In this document: positions 16,874 to 24,475 of the stretch, piece by piece
Position numbering within the stretch: the first letter of the stretch is position 1
Layout: each line of letters opens with the position of its first letter
NCBI GenBank assembly: GCA_019686135.1
Contig: JADGHL010000008.1
Coordinates: 1-64,000, forward strand
Reading direction: 5' to 3'
From: Myxococcaceae bacterium
GTDB taxonomy: Bacteria; Myxococcota; Myxococcia; Myxococcales; Myxococcaceae
DNA: 64,000 nt
Made by a program: the position numbers and the translations under genes
The notes under the pieces: model-generated
The model's database searches: none
Seen by the model: only the letters and a program-made list of their open reading frames with translations
Told to the model about the DNA's origin: nothing

Positions 16874-18213
16874 CCCGCGGTGGCCAGCGCCGAGTGCGCG
16901 ACCTGCGCCCCCGACTCCGCCTCCGTGGCCGATGGATCGAACAGTCTCCGCGTCAGCGCGACCTGGCGGAAGTAGTGACACGCGGGCGTTGGTCTCCGCT
17001 CGAGCGAATCGAAGTCCACGTAGTAGAGCCCGAAGCGCGGCCCCCATCCATCCAGCCACTCGAAGTTGTCCATCAGCGACCAGTAGAGGTAGCCGCGCAC
17101 GTCCGCGCCCCGCTTCATCGCCGCGAGGAGCTGCTTCCAGTGGTCGTAGAGGAACTTCGGCCGGCGGGTGCCCAAGCGGTCGTCGATCCCATTCTCGGTG
17201 ATCCAGATCGGCTTGCCATAGGAGGCGTGCGCCTCCTCGATCATCTGGCTGAAGCCCTCGGGGTAGTCCTCCCAGCCGATGTGCGTGAGCCCGCGCTTGT
17301 GGACGTCGCGGTAGCGGAACGCGATGAACGGCGGCCGCGGGATGAACTTGAGGTGGGCGCGCGTGTAGTAGTTGAGGCCGACGAAGTCGATCGAGTCCCG
17401 CCCGCCGTCGATCGTCTGCTTCGTCGACGCCAGCCCGGGCATGAAGAGCCGCAGCTCGCCCTCGGTGAGCGCTCGCAGGAAGGCGTGGTTGTAGCCCTCG
17501 GAGGCGAGGCGGGTGACCGCGCGATCCAGCGGGTGCCACCAGCGGTCCGGCCGGAACACCAGCACGTTCTGGGAGGTGCCGATCCGGCTGCCCGCGCACT
17601 CCTCGAGGATCTCCTCGCGCGCGGCGACGTGGGCGCGGGCGATGTTGCCGATCGCCGCCATCGCCTTCTTCCCGTCCGTGATCCCCGGCGGGATGACGCC
17701 CTGGATGTAGCCCCCGAGCAGAAGCACCATCGGCTCGTTGAAGGTGACCACCATCGCGTCCAGCCCGCGGAGGATCTGCGCGCACACCTTCGCGTAGCGG
17801 CGGAACACCTCGACGGACGAGGGCTCGTGCCACGGCGTCTCGCGGTGGAACCAGGACGGGTGCGTGAAGTGGTGCAGCGTCACCACCGGCGCGATGCCCG
17901 CCTCCTTCATCCGCAATAGGCGCGCGCGGTACGCGGCGATCGCCTCCTCGTCGAAGCGGCCGCGCGCAGGTTCGATCCGCGCCCACTCCAGCGAGAGCCG
18001 GAACGCGGTGCAGCCCACGTCTTTGGCCAGCTTCACGTCGTGGTCGAAGAGGTTCCAATGATCGACCCCCCGCCCGCAGCGGTGGTTCGGATCCTTGAGC
18101 TTCCCGGCCCGCTCCCACTCGGACCAGTCGTTCTCGATGTGTCCTTCCACCTGGTACGCGGCCGTGGCCACGCCGAAGGTGAAATCCCCTGGAAACGTCG
18201 TCCCGTCGCCCAT
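16870..18213 (-). CDS. Glycoside hydrolase family 1 beta-glycosidase
   Basis: This 447-residue TIM-barrel enzyme is probably a beta-glucosidase/beta-galactosidase. The acid/base Glu is in VTFNEPM (residue 160) and the nucleophile in WITENG (residue 340). Family blocks DFTFGVATAAYQVEG and YLYWSLMDNFEWLDGWGPRFGL are intact. No signal peptide is seen, so it acts in the cytoplasm on imported glycosides. It is first in a three-gene operon (glycosidase, epimerase, galK) with two 4-base overlaps. A galactose-containing substrate is inferred from that. Confidence 0.94.
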   Translation of the reverse strand: MGDGTTFPGDFTFGVATAAYQVEGHIENDWSEWERAGKLKDPNHRCGRGVDHWNLFDHDVKLAKDVGCTAFRLSLEWARIEPARGRFDEEAIAAYRARLLRMKEAGIAPVVTLHHFTHPSWFHRETPWHEPSSVEVFRRYAKVCAQILRGLDAMVVTFNEPMVLLLGGYIQGVIPPGITDGKKAMAAIGNIARAHVAAREEILEECAGSRIGTSQNVLVFRPDRWWHPLDRAVTRLASEGYNHAFLRALTEGELRLFMPGLASTKQTIDGGRDSIDFVGLNYYTRAHLKFIPRPPFIAFRYRDVHKRGLTHIGWEDYPEGFSQMIEEAHASYGKPIWITENGIDDRLGTRRPKFLYDHWKQLLAAMKRGADVRGYLYWSLMDNFEWLDGWGPRFGLYYVDFDSLERRPTPACHYFRQVALTRRLFDPSATEAESGAQVAHSALATAG

Positions 18214-18368
18214 GCGCGCCAGAAGCTAGGAATGCAGGCCCGGCCCGGAAAGGGGTTGGCTGCCTGCAAGCTCTCCAGTACTCCTGATGTCCAGAATAAC
18301 GACCCATGCGGTGGGTCGCTTATCAGCGGACTTTTCGCGCTTCGATGGTTGTATAAGCCCGGGTTCAC

Positions 18369-19658
18369 ATGCGGCGAATTCTTCTCGGATCGATGCCCGT
18401 GGGCGGCGGACACCATGCCCTGCGCGACTCGTTCCTCGAGTCGTTGCAGACCGCTGATCCGCAGCGGCGGATCTTCGATCCGGTGGTCTTCAACAGCAGC
18501 GACACCCGGACCGCGCGCTTCTACGGTCTCGTGGTGAACCACGTGCCCTGGTTCCAGGGCGTGCTCTTTGATCTCGGGCGGTACCGGTTCGGCGTGCGGG
18601 CGACCTACCTCGCCAGCGGGCCGCTGCGCCGCGAGGTCCTGGATCTCTTCCGGGAGTCGCCGCCGGACGTGGCGGTGTCCACGCACTTTCTCCTGTCCAT
18701 GATGTTCGTGAAGGCGCGCGACGAGCTGGGGCTGCGCTTCCCGGTCGTGAACGCCATCCCGGACTACGGCGAGACCGTGCAGGCCTTTTACCCGGAGGCG
18801 CCGGATCTCCGCGCGGACTACACGATCGTGATGGACCGCAAGACGGAGCACCAGCTCCTCTACAAGATGCACCACCCGCCCTCGCGGCTGCACCTGGGCG
18901 GGTTCCGTCCGCGGCCCGAGTTCCGCCAGGTGGCGGCGCTGTTCGACGGCCAGGCCAAGATGCCCCGGGCACGGCGGCTGGAGCTGATCGCCCGGCTCAA
19001 GCAGGAGCACCCGCAGCTGCGCCACTTCGATCCGGAGAAGAAGACGCTCATCTTCCTCGGCGGATCGGCGTGGACGGAGAAGACCATGCCGGTCATCGCG
19101 CAGCTCTTGTGGAACCCCGCGTTCACGAACACGCTGAACGTGATCGTCGTGAGCGGGAAGAACGAGATCTTCCGCTCCGCGCTGGCGAACCGGGTGGCGG
19201 ACAACCCGCGCTTCAGCGTGTTCGGCTTCGTCCCGCCGAAGCTGATGGCGGAGCTGCAGGCCATCTCGGACGTTCCGGTGTTGGGCAGCATCGCGCCGGC
19301 GTCGATGCACGAGCTGATGGAGCTGCGCTGCGGCCCGTTGATGCTCTTCCACTACATCCCGGGCAACGAGACCGAGCACGTCACCTGGATCCGCGAGAAG
19401 CAGATCGGCCTATACGAGCCGCTCGCGCCGAACATGCTGCGCCGCCTGATGGAGGTGACCGGCTTCGTCCAGCCCGGGCCGGAGATCGAACGGCTCGTCA
19501 GGAACTTCCCCGCACGGGCCATGGCCGTCCGCCGCGATCACGAAGAGCGCGCCAACGAGCTCCCCGGTTTTCTCGCCAACGTCGCCGATCTCCGCCTCAC
19601 CGCGCTGTCCACGAGCCGCCAGGGGGCAAGGGCCCGGGTCGCCCGAGCCGGCATTTGA
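18369..19658 (+). CDS. MGDG-synthase/MurG-like glycosyltransferase (GT28 type)
   Basis: This 429-residue protein begins MRRILLGSMPVGGGHHALRDSF; the Gly-Gly-Gly-His loop is that of MGDG synthase and UgtP-type diacylglycerol glycosyltransferases. The N-domain continues with PPDVAVSTHFLLSMM and NAIPDYGETVQAFYPEAPDL. The nucleotide-sugar half has LIFLGGSAWTEKTMPVIAQL and a terminal MELRCGPLMLFHYIPGNE loop. It probably adds a sugar to a lipid in the membrane. It is divergent from the GH1 operon. A TATAAG at 18352-18357 lies just upstream, but no good -35 box is present. Confidence 0.82.
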   Translation: MRRILLGSMPVGGGHHALRDSFLESLQTADPQRRIFDPVVFNSSDTRTARFYGLVVNHVPWFQGVLFDLGRYRFGVRATYLASGPLRREVLDLFRESPPDVAVSTHFLLSMMFVKARDELGLRFPVVNAIPDYGETVQAFYPEAPDLRADYTIVMDRKTEHQLLYKMHHPPSRLHLGGFRPRPEFRQVAALFDGQAKMPRARRLELIARLKQEHPQLRHFDPEKKTLIFLGGSAWTEKTMPVIAQLLWNPAFTNTLNVIVVSGKNEIFRSALANRVADNPRFSVFGFVPPKLMAELQAISDVPVLGSIAPASMHELMELRCGPLMLFHYIPGNETEHVTWIREKQIGLYEPLAPNMLRRLMEVTGFVQPGPEIERLVRNFPARAMAVRRDHEERANELPGFLANVADLRLTALSTSRQGARARVARAGI

Positions 19659-19676
19659 GCGGCCCCGAAGAGAGCG

Positions 19677-19910
19677 TCAGCCCACGCGGCGCGATCCCTT
19701 AGGAGAGAGCGCGGCCACGCGCGCCTCGAACTCCTCCTCGGTGAGCTCGATCACGCACTCGTCCTGCATGATCACCCGTTCGAGCAGATCCATCCTGCGC
19801 ACGAAGTCGCCGGAAGCCGGATCGAACGCCAGCACGTCCAGCGTTCCGTCGGGGTTGCCGACGACCTTCACCGGGCGCGTATCCACGACGCAGTAGATGG
19901 GGAGATCCAC
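19677..19910 (-). CDS. Small conserved-looking protein of unknown function
   Basis: This is a 77-residue reading from a GTG (VDLPIYCVVDTRPVKVVGNP), with an acidic C-terminal half (CVIELTEEEFEARVAALSPKGSRRVG). Its codon use looks like real coding sequence and it has a compact alpha/beta pattern. A longer in-frame ATG at 19970 would add an Arg/Pro-rich leader and is rejected. It lies 81 bases after the MBOAT gene on the same strand. No function can be given. Confidence 0.6.
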   Translation of the reverse strand: MDLPIYCVVDTRPVKVVGNPDGTLDVLAFDPASGDFVRRMDLLERVIMQDECVIELTEEEFEARVAALSPKGSRRVG

Positions 19911-19991
19911 GGCCCATGATTCTCTGCCCCCGGGCCGGCGAATGCCAGCTGGCCGGGCGGGACACCGCATCGTTGGACGTCCGACAGGGCC

Positions 19992-21482
19992 TCAGAACTG
20001 GAAGTAGATGTACGGCCGGACCTCGACTTGCGCGAGCTGCCGCAGCCCGAGGGCGAGCGCCACCAGCGCCACCGCGCGCGCGGGCGCAGGCAGCCAGACG
20101 AAGAATCGTGAAGCGCCATCGAAGACGCGGTGCGGCAGCGCGTGGAGGACTGCCGCGGCCCCGAGCGCGGCCCACACCATGGCGCTCACGTTGGCGAGCC
20201 CGGGGGTGAAGTCGAGGATGGTCCGGTAGAAGGTCTGCGCCACCGCCATGCTGGGCGCGCGGAAGATGATCCGCGTGGCCACCACCACGGTGAAGGTGAT
20301 GGTCCAGCCGACGATCGATCCGAAGAAGCCGTAGGACTTCGGACGGCCGCCCTTGATCCACCACCCGATGCGGGTGATGCACAGCGCGATGCCGTGGATG
20401 CCGCCCCAGTACATGAAGCGCCAGTCCGCGCCGTGCCACAGGCCGCCCCACACCATCACCATCATCAGGTTGAAGAGCGCGCGCGGCCGGCTCACCCGGT
20501 TTCCGCCGAGCGGGATGTAGAAGTAGTCGCGCAGCCAGCTCGACAGGCTGATGTGCCAGCGGTTCCAGAACTCGAAGAGGTTCCGCGCGAGGTACGGCTT
20601 GTTGAAGTTCTCCGGCAACGGGAAGCCGAAGAGCGCCGAAGCGCCGATGGCGATGTCCGAGTAGCCGCTGAAGTCGAAGTAGAGCTGGACGGTGTAGCCG
20701 ATCGCCGCCATCACGCACTCCGCGGACGTGTAGTGCGTGGGGTTGGCGAACACCTGATCCACCAGCCCGCCGGCGATCACGTCGGCGATCGCCAGCTTCT
20801 TGACCATTCCTGCGGCGATCCGGAACAGCGCGCGCGCGCCGTCGTCGGGATCCAGCGTGGGGCGGGCGTCGAACCGGTCCAGCAGATCGCGCGCGCGGAC
20901 GATCGGCCCGGAGACCAGAAGCGGGAAGAACAGCAGGTAGAGCAGGTGCTCGAAGAACGTGAACGTCGGCTTCGTGGTGCCGCGGTAGACGTCGACGGTG
21001 ACGCTGATCGCCCGGAACACCACGAAGGAGAGCCCGAGCGGAAGCAGAAGGCCCAGCGGCTCGTAGTGGATCGGAACTCCCGCCTTCTCCAGCAGCGCCG
21101 CCGTCGTCGAATAGAAGAGGTCGCCGTACTTGAACAGCGACAGCAGCCCGAGGTTGGAGACCACGCTGACGGCGACCAGCAGCTTGCGCAGGCCCTTTCG
21201 CCCGGTGCGCGCCATCCCCAGCACGCAGAGGTGATCGACCACGGCGATCGCCAGGAAGATGAGCAGTGGCCGCCCGGCCCACGCCACCTCCGTGAGGCGG
21301 ACCTGAAGTCGGCCTTCGATCCATTGGGAGAGGATGAGCGGCAGTGGCGTGGCCGCCGCGTAGAAGGCGAGGCTCGCGACCAGCAGCACGATGAGTCGTG
21401 GCCACTTCCACCGCGCCACCGTCCAGTAGGCGCCGAAGGTCAGGCCGAGGAAGACGAGGAAGGGGAGCTGGTGGAACAGCAC
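19992..21482 (-). CDS. MBOAT-family O-acyltransferase (AlgI/PatA type)
   Basis: This 496-residue polytopic membrane protein has about 10-12 helices. Family blocks are present: YFDFSGYSDIAIGASALFGF, FEFWNRWHISLSSWLRDYF and the active-site His in VWGGLWHGADW. AlgI/PatA proteins carry acetyl groups across the inner membrane for transfer to alginate, peptidoglycan or other glycans by a periplasmic SGNH partner. The start is a GTG that immediately follows the TAG of the SGNH gene, so the two are coupled and very probably work together. The acceptor glycan is unknown. Confidence 0.92.
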   Translation of the reverse strand: MLFHQLPFLVFLGLTFGAYWTVARWKWPRLIVLLVASLAFYAAATPLPLILSQWIEGRLQVRLTEVAWAGRPLLIFLAIAVVDHLCVLGMARTGRKGLRKLLVAVSVVSNLGLLSLFKYGDLFYSTTAALLEKAGVPIHYEPLGLLLPLGLSFVVFRAISVTVDVYRGTTKPTFTFFEHLLYLLFFPLLVSGPIVRARDLLDRFDARPTLDPDDGARALFRIAAGMVKKLAIADVIAGGLVDQVFANPTHYTSAECVMAAIGYTVQLYFDFSGYSDIAIGASALFGFPLPENFNKPYLARNLFEFWNRWHISLSSWLRDYFYIPLGGNRVSRPRALFNLMMVMVWGGLWHGADWRFMYWGGIHGIALCITRIGWWIKGGRPKSYGFFGSIVGWTITFTVVVATRIIFRAPSMAVAQTFYRTILDFTPGLANVSAMVWAALGAAAVLHALPHRVFDGASRFFVWLPAPARAVALVALALGLRQLAQVEVRPYIYFQF

Positions 21483-24329
21483 CTAGGGGCCCTCCTTCTT
21501 CGCCTGTGCGGCGCCGGACCGTTCGGCGGCGCCATCGCGCCAGACGGCCAGCAGCTCGTCGCCGAACGCGTGCGCCAGCGCCTCGTAGCCGTCCTCGGTG
21601 AGGTGGACGAGATCGTCATGCCCCAGCGGGGGGGAGAGCGATTGCCATCGGGCCATCGATCGCGGACCGCCCATCGCCGCGCGCGCGGACCAGAACGCGC
21701 AGCCTTCGCGCTGGGCGATCTGCCGCAGCGCCTTGACCACGCGGGTGTTCGACGGTGCCTCGGCGATCGTCCCGTCCGGCCGTCTCTCGAGCCGATCCGT
21801 GGGGCCGATGAGCAGGCACTCGGCGCCCGGGGACGCACTGCGCAGCTTCGTTAGCAGCGAGTGGTGGGCGGCGGCGAGCGCGTCGACGTCGAGCGACGGA
21901 TCGGCGCTCTCGTTGGTGCCGAAGAAGAGCACGTAGAGATCGGCGCGGCGCGCGCGGAGCTGCTCGACGAAGGCGGCGCGGTCGTACCCGTCGACGAGCG
22001 CCGCGGTCGCGCCGGGCAGCCCGAGCGCGTCGTAGACCAGCCCGCCTTCGTCCTTCTCCAGCGAGGCGCCGAAGACGGTGAGCGGGCCGGGCCCTTCGTT
22101 CGTCACCTCGACGGTGTGGGAGGTGCCCTTGACCGGGTAGCGGAGGATGCGCACGCGCGGCGCAGTCGCCGCCGTCGCCGAAACCGGCGCCAGGGGGGCG
22201 AACCCGTCCGGGCGCGCGCCTGCATCCGGCCGCATGGGCCGGAGCCTGCCGTCGGCGCCGGCGCGGCGTTCGGGACGGCTCCGGCCGCTGCGCTCTCCGG
22301 TGAGCCCCGCCGTCTCCCGCCCGAAATCCGGCACGCGCCGTCCGTCGATGGTGATGCGGTGCCGTCCTTCTTCGGGCCCTTCGAGCAGATAGACGGAGAG
22401 CGTCGCCGGCTCGTCCCCGCCGTCCTCTCCGGCGCCGAAGGTGATGGTCAACGACGCGCCGGGCTGACCGACCGCGCGCGCGCCGGTGAGGCCGAACGGT
22501 TCGCCCGGCGGGCGCTCGCGCGCGTCGACGACCTCCCAGCTCCCCTGCAGCGTGCGCTCGACGTGGGCGCGTTGGAGCCGCGGCGAGGGGCGTCCGGCGG
22601 CGATGTACCCGCGGCCTCCGTCGCCGAAGGTCTTCGTGAGCTGCGCGCGGACCTCGTCGGTGAACAGGTGGCTGGCGGTGTGGGAGGCGCCGAGCTGGAC
22701 GATCGTCACGCGCTCGCCGCGCGGATCCGCCTCGAGCGCATCGAGCTTCGCCATCGTCTGCGCGAGCGCGCGGCGGGACGCGGCGGAGAGACCCGGCGGA
22801 TCGTCGTCGTCCTCGGTGATGACCGGATGCGGCCGCGACATACGGGCGCGCTCGAGCGCGAAGTCGAACAGGTGGCCGATCACCTCCGCGCCTTTGGGCA
22901 GCGGGTGGATCAGGTCCTGATTGAACAGGCCCTTCGCCAGCCAGCGGCCCGCGGCGCCGGCGCCACCGAGCGCGGTGTAAAGGTCCCAGTACGCGCAGCC
23001 CTTCTGCAGCGCGACCTCGCGGATCGCCTGCGCGACTTCGTCGGTGTGCGGGCGCGGCTCGATGTCCCCGCCGAGCGTGCGGGTGCCGGCGTCCATCGGC
23101 GCCATCATCAGGCAGGCGGACTTCGGCACCGCGGCGTGGAGGCGATCGATGAAGGCGGCGGCGTTCCGGCGGACGTCGTCGATCGTCTGCCAACCGCGGT
23201 TCATCTCGTACGCCTCGTTGCCGCCGAGCATCAGCACCACCAGCTTCGGGTCGCGGTGCCTGAGCTGCGCATTGAAGGTCGCCTCCGGCGCGCGGAGGTA
23301 GACCTCGTACATCGCGCCGGGCAGGCCGACCGAGTCGTAGACCACGCCGGGCCCGCCGGTCTCCAGCGCCACCCCGAACACCGAGACCGCGCCGCCGCTG
23401 GTGTCGAGCGTGAGCGTGCGGGCACCGGGCGGCAGGGCGATCCGTGAATGCGCCAGCGCCGCGTCCGAAAAGCGCGTGAGCAGGCTCGAGAGGTGGGTGC
23501 CGTCGGCGGTGACGTCCAGCTTCCCCCCATCCGGCCGTGTGACAAAGGAGATGTCAGCGAAGCGCGCCTGCCGTACCTTGAACGTGGTGCGCTGAGGATC
23601 CGTCGCGGTGAAGCGGACGCCGGAGAACCCGAGCAGCCCGCTGCGCTTTTTGTCGGTGAGCTTGACGATCTCCCAGCCCTCCGTGGCCTCGCCAGTGCGG
23701 ACCTTGCGGCCCGCGAAGCGGGTGGGGCGGTCGACGAAGAGGAACCCCGGGCCGGCGGATCGGTAGCGGAGCTCGAGCCGGTGGCGGACGGTGTCGGTGA
23801 TGTAGTCGGAGGCGATCTGCGAATCGCCGAGCTGGACGATGCGCACCGGCTCGTTGCGTTCACCGCGCTGCAGCGCCTCCAGCGACGCGAAGAAGTCGTC
23901 GAGCGCGCGCCGTTGGCACCCGGAGCCGTCCGTAGCGGGGACGAGGCACGGCTCTTCGATGTCGACGTGCTTCGCGCCCAGACCCTCCACCATCCGCTCC
24001 AGCCGGCGGACGTTGCGCGCCTCGGGCGCCCCGAGCGTGAACGCAACCGGCAGCGGCGGCGCGGGCCTGCTGTCGTCCTCGGCCTCCAGCTCCAACGCGC
24101 TCGGCCCTTCATTGGACGGGCCTGCAGCGAGCGCACCCGGCCCGTCGGGAGCGAGCGTGTCCGGCGCCCGCGATCGATCCGGCAGCACGGCCTTCGCCAG
24201 GGTCCGAAGGGGCGCCTCGCGCGAGAGGGAGGGGATGGGACGCCACGCGTCCGGGAGCGGCGCGAACGACAGCCCCACCGCGAGGGCGGCCGTCAACGCG
24301 AGGGTGATGCCGGTGGCGTGCCGCTTCAA
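21483..24329 (-). CDS. Secreted protein with two tandem SGNH (GDSL-like) domains
   Basis: This 948-residue protein starts at a TTG preceded by CAGGAA. The N-terminus has a membrane anchor/signal (TGITLALTAALAVGLSFAP). Domain 1 has VRIVQLGDSQIASDY (Ser170), GGNEAYE (Asn371) and DLIHPLP (Asp472, His475). Domain 2 has VTIVQLGASHTASHL (Ser549, with Ala replacing the preceding Asp), FGTNES (Asn806) and DLVHLTEDG (Asp906, His909). Each half also carries a galactose-binding-like beta region. A low-complexity Arg/Pro/Ala insert interrupts domain 2 at about residues 675-725. With the coupled MBOAT gene it is probably a periplasmic O-acetyltransferase, or a transferase plus esterase. Confidence 0.85.
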   Translation of the reverse strand: MKRHATGITLALTAALAVGLSFAPLPDAWRPIPSLSREAPLRTLAKAVLPDRSRAPDTLAPDGPGALAAGPSNEGPSALELEAEDDSRPAPPLPVAFTLGAPEARNVRRLERMVEGLGAKHVDIEEPCLVPATDGSGCQRRALDDFFASLEALQRGERNEPVRIVQLGDSQIASDYITDTVRHRLELRYRSAGPGFLFVDRPTRFAGRKVRTGEATEGWEIVKLTDKKRSGLLGFSGVRFTATDPQRTTFKVRQARFADISFVTRPDGGKLDVTADGTHLSSLLTRFSDAALAHSRIALPPGARTLTLDTSGGAVSVFGVALETGGPGVVYDSVGLPGAMYEVYLRAPEATFNAQLRHRDPKLVVLMLGGNEAYEMNRGWQTIDDVRRNAAAFIDRLHAAVPKSACLMMAPMDAGTRTLGGDIEPRPHTDEVAQAIREVALQKGCAYWDLYTALGGAGAAGRWLAKGLFNQDLIHPLPKGAEVIGHLFDFALERARMSRPHPVITEDDDDPPGLSAASRRALAQTMAKLDALEADPRGERVTIVQLGASHTASHLFTDEVRAQLTKTFGDGGRGYIAAGRPSPRLQRAHVERTLQGSWEVVDARERPPGEPFGLTGARAVGQPGASLTITFGAGEDGGDEPATLSVYLLEGPEEGRHRITIDGRRVPDFGRETAGLTGERSGRSRPERRAGADGRLRPMRPDAGARPDGFAPLAPVSATAATAPRVRILRYPVKGTSHTVEVTNEGPGPLTVFGASLEKDEGGLVYDALGLPGATAALVDGYDRAAFVEQLRARRADLYVLFFGTNESADPSLDVDALAAAHHSLLTKLRSASPGAECLLIGPTDRLERRPDGTIAEAPSNTRVVKALRQIAQREGCAFWSARAAMGGPRSMARWQSLSPPLGHDDLVHLTEDGYEALAHAFGDELLAVWRDGAAERSGAAQAKKEGP

Positions 24330-24435
24330 GCCGTTCCTGACTAGCGCGCACCAACGGGCGAGGTCAAAGAACTGGCCGAACGAATTGCCCGGTCGCCCGG
24401 CGCACTACCAGCCTGGGCCGCGGCGCCGGGCCATC

Positions 24436-24475
24436 CAATCGCTGCTCACGACTCACCACTCACTGCTTCCTGCCG
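24436..24475 (-). repeat. Copy of dispersed GTGAGTCGTGAG element
   Basis: The minus strand contains GGCAGGAAGCAGTGAGTGG then TGAGTCGTGAG. The element overlaps the last codons of hrpB and so supplies part of its C-terminus (LGRKQ). The same 12-mer occurs after the CADD-like gene and after rplA. Confidence 0.7.

Noticed and set aside
18352-18357. TATAAG as -10 box for the glycosyltransferase gene
   Set aside because: No acceptable -35 hexamer is found at 16-18 bases and there is no extended -10 TGn, so I did not list it as a promoter.
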